Shown: positions 40,771 through 54,590, counted from the stretch's first letter. The stretch is 64,000 nucleotides of DNA from Symsagittifera roscoffensis (GCF_963678635.1 NC_087071.1:24192013-24256012); one strand, 5' to 3'. Numbers and translations: made by a program. The notes: generated by a model not told the origin, from the sequence alone.

Positions 40771-42040
40771 ACCACAGTAATGAAAATATTCCACAGTAGT
40801 ACCACAGTAGTGACTTCAAACTCAAACCAGGTCCTAAAAATTAACTACGTTTTGTGATTTATACTTTCATCATTGCAGTTCCCTCTTTTTGAACGCCACT
40901 TTTAACTAAAAAAGCGATGTGATTGTGAAAAAAGGTAACCAAATAAATGTAAATTGAGCAAGCATGTTTAACCTTAGCTGCTTGGGGTAGTTTGTTTTGA
41001 AGGCTGTCAAATTGATCTGAATTAAAATCCATACTATACAAATAACTTGATATTTATCAAAGTATTAAGTCGTTTACTGTTAAATAGATAATTATGTTCA
41101 AACAAACTTTGTTAATCATGCGCATCTCGCTACTTATACAATTGGCTCTATAAAAGATTGGTGCGTTAAAACAACTCGATCAAATTTCGCAAACGAAGGT
41201 TTAGAAAATAATCCAAACTCTGTAAAACACTGCAGCAAACGATGGAAGACAATTTTTCCATCAATTTCAATGCCGGCGTTTCTTGTTTAGTTACCTACAC
41301 GCATCTGAGTTAAATAAGCAATCACAACGGAATCTTATTTTTTAGGACATCAATTTTTGATTAAAAAAACAAGAGAAAACACATTGAAGCGTTAATTAAT
41401 GATTTTACTCTCGACATAAGTGTTGGGGTTTTGAAAAAAAAAATTAAAAAAATATTCGACTTTTCTTATGTCGACAAAGCTGATTTTCTGCGATCTCGTA
41501 AAAATCCTATTTTGAGAAATTTTTCTGCACCGGCGTAAAAAAACAGGTCAAATGAGATTTTTTAGTCAGTTTTTTGAGCATGTTGACCAAAAAACCAAAT
41601 AACGCTCCGCCTCAAAAATTAGTTTGTTTAGAAAAACTTATAGAAAAACTTTAACAACGTTTTTTTAAAATTTCTTTCTGGATAAATTAAGAGAAACTCT
41701 AAGGACAGTCGGCAAAAAATGATGTCTAAAGAAAACAAAGGGGACCCTTTGGGTCAATGGGGTGTCGAATCCCTGACTGCTTCCCCTTAAATCCGATAAT
41801 ACAAGTCCCAACAAAACAATTTCAAATGATCAAGGATACTTTTAACAATAAAGCGTTCGTGACGATTGAACTACTTTCTATAATAATTCTTGAATGAAGT
41901 CAATGAGATTTTTATCAATCAATTATAGTCTTTTTTTTGAAAAACGATCGCACAAACAAAATTTTCCTTACACTTTTACATCCAACGAGCAAAAATTTTA
42001 GTTTTTTCTGCGACAAGTAGAAAAACAAGACTGTCCATGA
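40770..42040. repeat. Non-coding repeat module, copy 4
   Basis: This copy matches 53,090-54,250 closely (for example the GAAAACACnTTGAAGCGTTAATTAATGATTTTACTC block) and ends abruptly at about 42,040, where RT sequence of the old-element paralogue begins. No gene is seen. Confidence 0.55.
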
Positions 42041-45000
42041 CCATCTATTAATTTCGTATTGATGATTTCTAATAACGACTTGTATGAGCCGACCGATTGT
42101 TCGTCTATTTGCATTTGGTTGTATGCACTGTTCATGTCGGCAGTAGTAAAAATTCTTCCGTTTTTTTGCGAGTATTAGTTGTATTGGTTCTATGGGCCAA
42201 TTAAATTTAGACTTATCAGTTGGGGAATTGAGATATCTTGCATCTAGGACAATTTTTAGTGATTCGACTTTAGCGAGATTGATGAAAACTTTTCCTATTG
42301 GTTGTTCTTCTTTTTTTACTGGTGATATGATTTCTTTTTGTTCGAGAACGTCTAGTAGTCTTTTTACTTTAACTTGTAAATGGATTGGTTCTTTACTTTC
42401 TCTTTGCTTTTGAAAACTGCGTCTGTTTCAAGAGGAAGGTGTAATGGTGAATGTATTTTTCCAAAGTCAAAATAAGTTGTAGCGTAGACTTTTGGATATT
42501 TCAATAATAATTCTGCTAATTGATCAATTTCTTTTTGATTAATTTGTGATTATTGAAAGTTGAACATTAAGAGAAATTTTTTTTGTTCATTTGTATGTTT
42601 GAGATTTGAAATGTGGGTTTTTAAATAATGTGTTTTTGTGAATAATCTGTGTTTCCTTTAGATTCATTTGAATTCTTTTTAATAAATAGTTCTTCATTAG
42701 GAATAGTTGATTGGCAAAAATCTATTAGCTTCAAAATAATATTTATTCTAAAGGCTCTTTCTTCTGTCGGTTGAAATGTTGCATTTGTTTGGTAATATCC
42801 TGGAAGTCCTAAAGTTAAGGTGATTTTGTATGGTGAATTGTTGTATACATGTAGAGATGTTTCATCTTAGTTTGTAACCTTTGCATACTTAAAGGTTAAT
42901 TTTGTTACTATAAAATATGATGAATTGGTATAAATTCAAGGTCGGACATAAATAAACTTTTTTTGTTTTGATCATTTTTATTTTGATGTACTTGATTTAT
43001 AGAGAAGTTATTGAAAGTGGTTTCAAGTGTTTGCGTTGTTGATTTTATATGGGGTAGATTTTTGAGAAAAATGGGTGTTGCTTATTGAGTTTTTTGAAAA
43101 TGTTAGAGATGTTTTATTTCTTTTTGATTAATTGTCCTTTATATATAATTTGCTATTCAAGATGTTGATAGTTGGGAATCATTTTGTAATAAATGGTATT
43201 CCAACCTTATGTGAAACATTTCTTTACAGAAATTATTTAAAAGTTTATTTTGTTCCATTGCTCGAATTGGAACAAGGTATAATTGAATTTTTCCATTGTT
43301 TGTAAGACTTGATTCTGGTGCTGTGGCTAGTTTACTTGAAGTTTTAGAAGGGAAAAGTTTTGATGTAGGTTTTGAATTTCACTCCAAGTGGGAAGGCTTA
43401 TAATTTTTGATTCTGCTCTTGACTCAATTAAAAAATCAATTTTAAGATCTGGTGATTGAAAGTTTCATTTTTTAGGCTTTTTAATAGGGGTGGGATTGTC
43501 CAAGTTTTTTTTCTTTGGTTGTTGTTTTCAATTTCTGGTATTTTGAGTTATAATGTTGAGTTTTGAACTTTACTTTTCACCTTCGTCGTCTTTAGTTCCA
43601 TAATGTATGTGTTTTAACTATAATTCCGATTTTTCTGAGTTGTCAATACCGGAAAGGTCTGGATGTGTTTTTTCTGTTGATTTTATTTCCTTAATTCGTC
43701 TCTGATGCTTTGGTGTACTACTTCTCCTGTTTTGAATTTGTGAATTTGAATATTGGGTTTTGATTTTATGTGGTAACTGAGAATAGTTTCTCTGTCTGTT
43801 TGGACAGTTGTTTTTTCGGTTCCCAGAATTATCACGGGATCAATTTTTGTTATCGTTGTAATATGGTCTGTTGTTAGAGTAATTCGGTGATCTATTCATC
43901 GAATGTTTTTAGTTTCTTTTGTTTGAATAATTTTGATTTCGATTGTATGATCAATTTCCTGAACGATCCTTAGAATAGTTTTGTTTCGAGAGTTTGAATC
44001 AGAACGTTTTCTATTGTTATTTGAGTAATCACTTCTTTTTGAGTTTGATCTTGAATAATTATTTCGATACCGATTATTCTGACTCTTCGATCTGCTACAT
44101 CTGTTTTGTGAATAATTGTGTGAAATTCTTCTGTCTGGGACCTTCCGCGAAGGTATTTTGATATGGAGACTTCGGTCTATATTTTTTGTAGCATCCTGGA
44201 AGCGGTTTTCCTGAGCTGTTGTTACTTTGAACGTTTTTTTTTGCTAGATTTTGATCTTTTTTCATGTTATGCTAAACAATTTATTTGGTTCTCTGTGTTT
44301 TTGCGGTTTTTTTAGTTTTCTTGTTGTTTTTTTGTTTGCATTCAGCAAAGCTATGTCCATATCTACGACAATAATTGCACCAATTTTTGAATCGTGTTTC
44401 ACCTTTGAAATTTGGATTCTTTTCTGAAATGTTTAGTATATGGGTAATTTTTTCTGCTAATTTATTATCAGAGTCTTAGATTTTATTAAACTGTGAAGTT
44501 GATGTTTGGATGTTGTTAGCATTTTGCAGTTTCAAGTTTTCTATTTATTTTAATTTCTTAGTGACTTCAGCTTGTTGTAGTTTGTCTAATAGTTTTCGAA
44601 AATTTATGTCGGGTTCTCGGATTGATGATGGAAATAAAGCTCTCTTTTTTTATGCAATTTTTTGTAATTCTGGCGATGGAGTCATCATTAATATTTCAGT
44701 CATATTGCGATACTTATTCGATACTTATTGCGAGCTATTTTTTTTGTTTCCTTAGGGAGTCTACGGATTTCGTTGCATAGTTTTCTTTGGTGTTGTTTGT
44801 TTGTTCGGAGTCAAGCATTGTTGCAAAATATTTTATGAAAAATTTCCAATATGTTTTAATTTCTAAAGGTAAATCTGAAAACCATTTTTGAGCTGCACCA
44901 TTAAGTGTGGTTCGGATTTAAACTGTACGTCTATATATCCATTTTTGTTAGAGTGGTGTAATTACTGGTTCTGGGACTATGTTTAATATTCAATTCGTTG

Positions 45001-45850
45001 TAACTGCATTCAGGTAGTCCTCTATTGAGTATGCCGGGTATGTTCCTGTGAATACCATGAGTGGCATCTTCAAAATATTGTGGCTGATTTTCTGTGAGTT
45101 GTTTATTTGTTGGATTTTCGTTTTGTTGAAAAGTGGATAATTTTCACAAAGTTTTGTTGTAGCCCTTTGTTGTCTCTTAAGAAAACTGGTTGATGAGTTG
45201 GTTGCGGTATCTGTTTATTGTAATTTTATTCTTATGATTGATTTCGATGACGTATGTAGGAACGGTTTGTTAATGCTCTATTTATTTTAATATTTGCAAA
45301 AAAATCATAATTGCGATTTGGAAAATTGTTTCTATTTGGTGGCTTTTTGTTTGTTCGTTGGTCGTGGCTTGGTTATTGGTCTATATGATTGATAGTACTT
45401 TTTGTGAAAATTATGGAACAACGGATGATTTACTATCGATGAAAGGTTGTTTGTGGAAATGGAGAACTTTTATTATATGGTGTTGTAAGTGTTGTTTGAA
45501 CAAGAGAAAAACTCTGTGTTGTTGTAGCTATTATTTCAACTTTTAACTCATATCTAAATGTGATGAGGATTGGATATCCTGTTGTATTAAAGGTTTCTTG
45601 TGTACTTATAAAGTTGAGTTTAAACTACTATTTTCTGTTGTTTCGTTGAAAACTGTGTGATATTTTAAGGGTGTTGCATCAATAGTGAGTGGAGTAACTC
45701 CTAAACAATCTTTTCGTACAGAAAAACTGGCAATTGCGGCACTTGAAATATCAGTGGTGATATTAACGAATAAGAGATGAGACCATTCAGGGTGCCAAAC
45801 AAAATCTGCTTGGTCTGCTAATTTAGTTTAATCGTCCTAAACTTGTGGTC
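42040..45850 (-). pseudogene. Paralogue B: degenerate ORF3 tail, gag, protease and RT
   Basis: This is the minus-strand counterpart of 2,640-6,480: ORF3 PEWSH region (about 45,770), gag start codon at 45,058-45,056, zinc-knuckle and N/R-rich tract (43,700-44,400), protease near 43,400 and RT palm pieces (42,050-42,430). It is more decayed than the first copy in protease. It lacks the 3.8-kb tandem duplication seen at 1-6,250 and is cut at 42,040 inside RT. Confidence 0.7.
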
Positions 45851-47166
45851 AAAAAATCTTTCTTGATGTTGAAGTGAAATCTAATTCGTGAACAAACTAG
45901 TCTAGTCTGGACCATGCTAGAATTTTTCGTAGATCATTTGTTACATTTTGTGAGATTTCGTTATTAGTGAGCGTTTCACGGATTGTGTAAAAAAAAATTG
46001 TGAGAAAAGGTTAATGTCTTGCAAAAGTATTGCATATCGAGGTGAATCACCCCCCCCCCCACAAACACCCTTGAATATCGAGATGTTTGGGTCGGTGATT
46101 CGTCTAGTGTTTTTTTGTTCAAATATAGATATATAAGTATAAATAAAAGAGAAAACTTTGTTTGTAAAGATTTAATTTGCTCTTTGCGAAATTTGTTCTT
46201 GAATATTTGTTTATTTTTTTTTCGATAAATCCTGGGTCCTTGATAAGTGTTGGAGAGCGTTTGAGACCGTTAGACAGTTTTGGTTATGCACTGGGGAGAA
46301 CAAAGTTGTTCTGATTGATTCAAGTGAGGCCTTGATGATCAAATCAACTGAAAGACATAATTTTTTAATTTAAGGTTTAATTTGAAGATCCAAGGAAAAT
46401 CTTGATGATATGTTCTTGATGGAGAAATTAGATAATCAAATAGCAAGGCTAGGCCTTGATATAATATTTTTAAAAATAAAGTTTAATATGAAGAAAAATC
46501 ATAGATTTATAGATTTGCCTTAGAGTTATGACTTAGATGGTGTTAGTTTAATTGTAGTTATGTTTTATAACTGTGATGTTAGAATAATTGTAGTTATGTT
46601 TCAAATGAGACAGCGAAGATGAAGAAAAAACAAGTTCTTGAGAAGGAAAAAATTCTTAATTATCTTAAAAAAAAATTGAAAATTTTAAAAATTCTTCACA
46701 TACTAAGTTTTGTATTTTTTATTCAAGAAAGTTTCTACTTTATAAAAAGTTTTAACACTGAACTACTGCAGATTTTGCTGAAAGGAATGACTTGTGTAAT
46801 TTTTATAGGTCGTTTTTTGTTTTATAATATAGTTAAGAAACACCATGAATTTTTGAAGAAAATCTACTGGGTGGAGGATTTTGAGGGATATACTTTTTGC
46901 TGTTTGTGTTGTTTTATCACGTATTGACTTGGTTCGTTGTTCAATCGATGTTCACGAACTGATCTGGTCCTTCGTTTAATAATTGGTATTTATCGTATTG
47001 TTTGAAATATTGGCGTAAATTAATTGAGACGTAAAGACATTTCTGTTAAGTTTTCTATTACATCTAACATTTTACAATTTCTCAATTTCGGCTTTATTTC
47101 TACTTCTATTTTGCTAAATCCAAGTTAATTAGTAGGTCTTTGATCGAAACCTATGTTCGCACCAGA
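45850..47166 (-). other. Paralogue B: 5' leader
   Basis: This is the counterpart of 6,481-7,733. It has a primer-binding site next to the LTR (47,148-47,164 on the minus strand), one leader stem-loop motif (about 46,220-46,290) and traces of ORF1 (about 46,900-47,045). A run of C (about 46,048-46,061) is an expansion. The + strand open frame 46,619-46,927 is antisense to leader and not supported as a gene. Confidence 0.55.
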
Positions 47167-47580
47167 GGTAGCCTTCTCATAGTTGAAGCCAGTTTAAGCC
47201 AGAGGTAGCTTTCTCATATCGTTATTTCAGATAAGGTACACTATCTGTTCGTTACGCTATCTTTTTTTTTCGTCCAGATAGACTCGTTCAACTTCTTGAT
47301 CTAATATCAATCCTAATATTACTCTTATATCTCCTAGTCTCAATAGACTTAGCGTATACTGGTATTTGCGAGTTAGGTTTATGGAACTTGTCCAAAGGAG
47401 AACAACTGTCTTCTAAGATTTCTTCAAATTGTTCTGATGCTGAAACTACAAGAAATTTTAGCACTACAAACGATTGTCAGTGTTAAGTATGGAATATGAT
47501 TGGTTAGTTAGTAATGTTTTATAGGAATATATTAATCAATTTTTTTATTGGTTATAAAAACTGGTTTAGAACTGGTACCA
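47167..47580 (-). repeat. Paralogue B LTR, uninterrupted (414 bp)
   Basis: This LTR has the same length class as the young LTR. The minus-strand start TGGTACCAGTTCTAAACC corresponds to TGGAACC of the others. It retains the short duplication ggtagcyttctcata near the PBS. It shows the sequence into which the young element inserted in the sister copy. Confidence 0.75.
47489..47492. other. Paralogous empty integration site (atgg)
   Basis: The stretch gtcagtgttaagt-atgg-aatatgattgg is continuous here, whereas the sister copy has 18.7 kb between two copies of atag. This fixes the ends of the young element to the base. Confidence 0.85.
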
Positions 47581-48448
47581 ATACTGTCGATACAAATTGA
47601 CCAACTCAAACCAATATGCATACACGATGAAGTATGTGACATTCCTGAACTCATCAGATATCAGTATAATGAAAAAAAATTGTCCGTTTTTCAGACATTA
47701 GAAAACAACTGTTTGTTTTTTTTTGTTTTACCCAATTCAAACATGAAAGTTCTGCAAATCTATTTATCGATTTTCCACCCAAAACTAAATAATAACAACA
47801 AAGTGGCAAATTGGTAAAGAACGGTAATCATTTTTTTTCCAGCATCAAGGAAAACGCTTTCAAGTTAAACTTTGCAGCAGACCCTAATTGAATAAAGATA
47901 GTTTCCTCTTGACAATTGACGATATAAAAGGTTCACTTAAAAAAACTAACAAGAAACGCTTTAGAAAAGTTTAACTTTCAAATCGAATATTAACAACAAC
48001 TTGACCGACATGAATTATTCATCTGAAGAACATCATTATTCTGTGTTGATAAGTTTCATAGCGAATTTGGTAATGAGCAATGCCTGCATGATAAAGAAAG
48101 TTGCTCTGATTCAGAGAAATTTGACGATCACGTTTTGTTTAGCAAGTGCCCACGATTTTCATTTTTTTCTAAAAATTCGAATTTCTGATAATTAGGTCCA
48201 TGTTTTAATCTAAGAAACAGACTAAATTAACTTCGAAAGTTTGAGCGGTCTGAAACAATTACAAAAAAAAAAACAAATTTCCGAGAATTATTGTGCGCAA
48301 GGGGTAGCTTTGCCAGACATAATGTATTGTCTCAAGGTCATCTGAAACTTCTGTCCTTAAACTCTAAAATACGCGCAGTGTTCTTTCGAATTATTTGCTC
48401 TATAATTTCTCTTTACGTTTCTTTTTATTAAAATAATTACTCGTTCAG
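47581..48448 (+). other. Flanking DNA, paralogue of 26,898-27,760
   Basis: Like its sister, it holds a 62-codon frame (48,010-48,195, MNYSSEEHHYS) of unknown standing and otherwise no recognised gene. A pyrimidine-rich run leads into the acceptor TCGTTCAG at 48,448. Confidence 0.35.
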
Positions 48449-48766
48449 TGGCCTCAACTCACCTTTCTGCAGAATGTGCTAAGTTTGGGGATGTAAAATG
48501 GACTGATGCTGAGACAGGGGGAGATGGCGACGACGATGAAGAGTGTGAAATGGAAGACAAATGGACGCTCTTGGTCTACAGAAAACAGAAGCAGCTCATG
48601 GTATGAAAGAAAATGGGGTCTAGTTTTTTAAACTTTCTAAACCTTTTCTTCCCAGTTCTTTCATGTGGGGGAAAAATCCAAAAAAACGCCAAACAGCGGT
48701 AAGCGGGTTAGTCGCCCTCGACTATCAGAATTTTTTAACAAGTCGAGTGAGGCTTTTTTTTCGTGA
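48449..48766 (+). CDS. Two-exon gene fragment with a 55-bp intron, unknown product
   Basis: An acceptor (CTCGTTCAG, ending 48,448) is followed by an exon open in the frame beginning at 48,451 and running to 48,600. A GTATGA..TTCTTCCCAG intron occupies 48,601-48,655, and the second exon continues in frame from 48,656 to TGA at 48,764-48,766. The peptide has an acidic run (GGDGDDDEECE), then KWTLLVYRKQKQLM before the intron and a basic part (GKRVSRPRLSEFF) after it. No start exon is identified. The sister copy (27,761-28,080) is broken, which fits a host gene fragment captured in the duplicated block. I recognise no family. Confidence 0.5.
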
Positions 48767-48829
48767 AGTTGAGTAGTTTGGAACTGACACCCTGATCAAA
48801 CTACACTTAAAATGATATATGGTCTATAT

Positions 48830-51380
48830 ATGCATTAACATGGAACCATCTTTTGACGACCCAGGTAATAAATTTAGTCCCAATAAGATCCTAGTGTGTG
48901 TTGGTATACCCATCCAGAGTTGGGGACTATAAGGGAAGCAGGAAGCATCTATCATACTGGGTCACCTAGAGAGTCAACTGTGGGAGTGGACGGAGTCATG
49001 AAGTCATTCGGAATCCACCTGTTGGGAAACTGGGGAGTCTCGTCCATAAAACCACTGTAGTGAAATTGATCCATGACTTCAAATTTAATCCAGCTGTTGA
49101 AGGTAAACTACGTTTTGTGATTTAAACTGTTTTCATTCCAGTTCCCACTTTCAACGTCTTTTTCAACTAAAAAAAGCGATGTGAATGTTTCAAAAAAGGT
49201 AACCATGTGAATGATGAATTGAATAGTGCTAGATTTTAATACTTGCTGACAGTGTGGTTTTACTGGGATCAAAGTCTCAAATTGAGCAAGCAATTTCTAA
49301 GCTTAGCTGCTTAAACAAATTAGCTTTGAATGCTATCAATTTAATCTCACAATTAAAATCCATACTAAACAATGGCTTGACATTTGTCCAAGTACTATGC
49401 CGTTTACTGTTAAATTGAATAATTATGTCCAATTAATTTTTGGTAATCATGCGCATCTGGCAAGTTATACAGTTGGTTCCGTAAAAGTTCGGTGCGTTTA
49501 AATAACTTCGGTGCGCAAACGATGTAAGAAAAATTTTCAATATTTTCCAAGGCCGGCAATGGGTTAAAATTTTCAAAAAGTTTGTCGAAAGTTTTTTTTA
49601 CGTCAACCAAATTGATTTTTGGTGTTCTCCAAATCATTGTAAAGACCCGCTTCCAAGTTTAGGCGTGAGAAATTAATTATAACGGATTACTATGATGATT
49701 TTTTGACAATTATAATCGATTTTAATTACCAAAATCAAATCTTTAAGGGATTTATAATTGATAATAATCGTGTTAATTTCTCAGAGCTTATAATCTCTTA
49801 CAATCGATCATAAATGATTATAGTTCTTAATAAAAACCCTTCAAATCAATTATAATCATTTATAATCGATTAAAGTATCTTATTTTGCCAAATTTCTCCT
49901 ATATTCGATTTATATCTTACGGGTTACTATTTTAGTGTCAATATGAAAATCTCTAAAAGAGAGATCTCTTCAATACTTTGGTTCGTCGGAACCCAAAGTT
50001 TTACCACGAAACAAAAGTTTCATAGAGATCCTTTCATATGAGTAAAAGGTTCTCGCTGTAGATGAAAAATAAAATTTCCGAATCAATCATGAAAATCAAT
50101 TTGCTGATGTTTCGGTAATTAAAAAAGCTTAAAATACGCATCAAAAAACAACTCTAATGGGGAAGAAATGAAAGAAAAACTTATAAATTTGAATTAATTG
50201 GAAAACTTTAAAAAGATTTTTCTCATTTTTCATAGATATATTTTAAATTGGATATACTTTTAAAAACCAACGTCCATAAAAGTAAAAAATATCAGCAATT
50301 TAGATGCAACTTCGAAGACAAAAATGGACAAACAAAAAGGATTATAATCAATTATAATCGGTTATAATGGATTTTTGAGCAAAACTAACGAAATAGAAAT
50401 TTGAATAAAAATAATGGATTATAATCCTGGATTATAATGGATTATATTAATAATTTGATTTAAAAAAAAATATAATCAAATATGAATTGATTAAAATCAA
50501 CTGTTTCTCAATTTTTGTGAGAATGGTAGTAAACTCACAATATAATCGATTATTAACGCTTGAAACTGGATGCGGGGACCCTATTTTGATCAATTACTCA
50601 AAGCCGGCGTGAGAAAACCAAAAATAAGTTTTTAGGCAAACTTTTGAGCATGACAAAAAAGCTGAAAAACGCTACGTCTCAAAAATAAGTTTGTTTAGAA
50701 AAACTTAAAGAAAAACTTTAAGGAAGTTTTTTTTTGAAAACTTTTTCTGGAAGTCTTAAGAGAAACTTTAAGGTCAGTCAGACTTAAATGGATGTCTCAA
50801 AACAATACAAAGGGGGACCCTTTGGGTCAACAGATCCCCCACTTAAAATCAATAATGCAAGTTCCAACAAATCAAAATTCAAATGGTACTTTTAACAATA
50901 TAGCGTTTGGGAAGAACTAATTGTTTTTTATAGTGGACCTCAAATGAAATCCATGTTAAAGATATCAATCAATTATAGTCTTTTTTTTGAAAAACGATAG
51001 CTCAAACTAAACTTTCATATCCTTTTTATCTCCAACGAGTGGAAACTTTTTTCTCTGACAAATAGAAAAACAAGACGGCCCATTTCATGTTCAGACAGCT
51101 TTTTAACGTCAGGAAAATTAAACGTCACCAAATTTGATGACAGTTGATGGAAGTTGATCTCGTTCTATGCGAAACATATTACTCTTTACTTCAATTAGAA
51201 GGTTGAAAGATGTCAAAAACACCAAAAAAATATTCATCACCCTGAAACTAATAATTTGACAAAATCGTAGTTAGATAACAGTTAAAGTTTTACAAAAAAA
51301 CGTTCAGAAGAGTTTTAGGAAGTGATATTGTCCAAATTCTCTTTTTTGGCAGAGAAGTTTAAGATGTGGTATTGATTATA
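48830..51380. repeat. Non-coding repeat module, copy 5
   Basis: This is the closest relative of copy 1 (28,130-30,740), with the same internal order and both GATTATAATC clusters. Small indels distinguish them (for example an extra ggaagca near 48,940 and a missing stretch near 49,510). No intact ORF is present. Confidence 0.6.
49672..50560. repeat. Clusters of the palindrome GATTATAATC (copy 2)
   Basis: The sister of 29,027-29,905, with clusters at 49,672-49,880 and 50,336-50,560. Individual units have changed but most remain near-palindromic. Confidence 0.65.
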
Positions 51381-52943
51381 TTTTATTTCATAGGTTGTGG
51401 TTTTCGATAAACTGAGGTGTATAGTTTATTTTGTTCGTTTGATCTGTATCTTGTCCAGGGTTACTGTCGGTTATATTCGTTCTGATAGTAAACAGAATGA
51501 ACGGGGGTTCCGGATTTGTTTTTCTGATTTTAACATGTTGAAAATTGGTGTTATATTTGAATCACTCTCATCGTCATTACTTTCACATTGTATGTGGTTT
51601 AATTGGAGTCCTGATTTTCCGTTGTTTCGATTCCTATCTGGTCTTGTTTCAATAGTGTATTGTACTTGATTTATCAGTCAGTGATGTTTGGCGTACTACT
51701 TCTGTAGTTTCGAGCTTGTCTAATTGGATAATGTGAAATACTTCTGTGGTTATTGAGATTAACTTCTGTATGATCGATTTTGTTAACCAATATTTCTACT
51801 TCTATGATTATTTGAAGTTTCACGTGATCAATTTTTTCTATAATTTCTGTAGTTTGAGTTACTATTAGAATGATTTATATATCTGTTATTTGAGTAGTTT
51901 CTTGAAAAAATCTAGTACGATCGTTTGAATAAGGTCTACTGCGATATTTTGAGTATAAGGGATTTCTATTTTAGTTCGATTCATTGTTTCTCTTCAAATC
52001 ACATCCTGAGTAATTGTTTCTATTTTCACTATTGTGACTATTTAATCAACTATATCGATTTTCTGAATTGTAATTTTTTCTAAATGGGGATCTTCCTGGA
52101 GAGCTATGTTTTTAAGGTGGTTGTGTACTGTTATAGGAACTTGGGAGTCCTTTTCCAGAGCTATTATTACTTTGGTTACTCTTATTGGGTAAGTTCTGAT
52201 CTTTTTACATGTATTGGTAAGGTTCGTCTGTCTGTTTATCCTTCAGTCTTTATCTGCTTTTGGCTGCACACTGTGTCCTTATCCTCGGCAGTAATTACAC
52301 AATATCCCAAATGAGGGTTTTTTATTTAAACTTGGGCTCTCTTGATATAAATTTGGGTAATTTTTCTGCTATTTCAAAATCTGAATTGATTAAATTATTT
52401 ATTTGTGAAGTAGAAGTTTGTATATTAGAGACATTTTGTAATTATAGGTTTTCTGTTTCTTCTAAATTCCTTGTAATTTATGCTTGGCCTAATTTGTCTA
52501 CGTTTTTGCGAAAATCTTCATCTGGTTCTCGAATGGATGATGGTTGTGATTCTTTTTTCTTCATTGATATTATTTCAAATTGGCGTTAAAGTCATCAAGA
52601 GAACTTCCGTCAATTTTTCGTTTTAAAAATCAAGTGTATTTAGAGATTATTTTTTGTTTATATTTTCATTCGAAACTCTGAAATTCGCTGCGCACAAATT
52701 TGATGATTGGGGATTTTCTAGGCTCTGCGCCTTCTTTAATTTTAAATTGGCTGTAACGGCGTTCAAATAGTGTTCAACTGAGTATTCAGGGTCGTTCCAG
52801 AGAATCATTTTGATGAGATGTATGATCCAGCCATAATACATGGATTCATTGTCGTTTGAAGTGATTTTGCAGTTTTGAGTGTTTGTATGAAATTTGTAAA
52901 ATGGGTTCGGCCTTTTTTCATGTTGTTCTAGGTAGTTTTGTTC
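51380..52943 (-). pseudogene. Degenerate gag fragment, divergent subfamily
   Basis: Minus strand, same order as 30,740-32,184: acidic block, N/R-rich tract, zinc-knuckle region, capsid and the WNDPEYSVEHYLNAV start (52,647-52,841). From 51,964 rightward it is apparently identical to 32,621 onward. Left of that it is diverged from both other copies. Confidence 0.7.
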
Positions 52944-54590
52944 AACTAAAAAAAGCGATGTAATTGTGAAAAAAGGTAACCAAATAAATGATAAATTGGA
53001 TAGTGCTAAATTTTAATTCTTGCTGACAATGTGGTATTACCGGGATCGATTTATCAAATTGACCAAGCTTGTTTAACCTTAATTGCTTAATCCTAAAAAT
53101 TAACTACGTTTTGTGATTTATACTTTCATCATTGCAGTTCCCTCTTTTTGAACGCCACTTTCAACCAAAAAAGCGATGTGATTGTGAAAAAAGATAACCA
53201 AATAAATGTAAATTGAGCAAGCATGTTTAACCTTAGCTGCTTGGGGTAGTTTGTTTTGAAGGCTATCAAATTCATCTGAATTAAAATCCATACTATACAA
53301 TAACTTGACATTTGTGAAAGTATTATGTCGTTTACTGTTAAATAAATAAATATGCTCAAACAAACTTTGATAATCATGCGCATCTCGCTACTTATACGAT
53401 AGGCTCTATAAAAGATTGGTGAGTTAAAACAACTCGATCAAATTTTGCAAACGAAGGTTTAGAAAATAGCCCAAACTCTGTAAAACACTGCAGCAAACGA
53501 TGGAAGACAATTTTTCCATCAATTTCAATGCCGGCGTTTCTTGTTTAGTTACCTACACGCATCTGAGTTAAATAAGCAATCACAACGGAATCTTATTCTT
53601 TAGGACATCAATTTTTGATTAAAAAAACAAGAGAAAACACTTTGAAGCGTTAATTAATGATTTTACTCTCGACATAAGTCTTGGGGTTTTGAAAAAAAAA
53701 TATTCGACTTTTCTTATGTCGACAAAGCTGATTTTCTGTGATCTCGTAAAAATCCTATTTTGAGAAATTGTTCTGCACCGGCGTAAAAAACAAGTCAATT
53801 GAGATTTTTTAGTCAGTTTTTTGAGCATGTTGACCAAAAAACCAGATAACGCTCCGCCTCAAAAATTAGTTTAATTAGAAAAACTTATAGAAAAACTTTA
53901 ACAACGTTTTTTTAAAATTTCTTTCTGGATAAATTAAGAGAAACTCTAAGGTCAGTCGGCAAAAAATGATGTCTAAAGAACACAAAGGGGACCCTTTGGG
54001 TCAATGGGGTGTCGAATCCCTGACTGCTTCCCCTTAAATCCGATAATACAAGTCCCAACAAAACAATTTCATATGATCGAGGATACTTTTAAATATATAG
54101 CGTTCCTGACGATTGAACTACTTTCTATAATAATTCTTATAGTCAATTATAGTCTTTTTTTTGAAAAATGATCCCTCAACCAAATATTTCCTTACACTAT
54201 TACATCCAACGAGCAAAAATTTCAGTTTTTTTCTTCGACAAGTAGAAAAACAAGACTGCCCATTTTATGTTCCGACAGCTCTCTAACGTCCGGAAAAATA
54301 TTTCCAACAAATTTTATGGTAACAGATTCAATTTGATTTTGTTTTATGCCAAATATATCTTTTTTTACTCAACTTAGAATTTTGAAAAATGACTTGGAAA
54401 AGGTCAAAAAACAAAAAATCTTTCATCAGCCGCAATCACATAATTTGACAAAAGTTAAATTAGATAACGGTTAGTTTTTCACAAAAAAACGTTAATAAGG
54501 GTTTTAAGAAATGGTGTTGTCCAAGTTCTCTCTACTGGCAGATATGTTTTGGATGTGGTATTGGTTACTTTTTTTTCATAAATTGTGGTT
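52944..54590. repeat. Non-coding repeat module, copy 6
   Basis: The first 320 bases are apparently identical to 33,601-33,923. The rest is closest to copy 4 (40,770-42,040). It ends at the next gag fragment. No gene is seen. Confidence 0.55.

Noticed and set aside
46619..46927. 102-codon Lys-rich plus-strand frame
   Set aside because: It lies in the A/T-rich leader of an old minus-strand element and is not open in the sister locus near 7,200-7,500.
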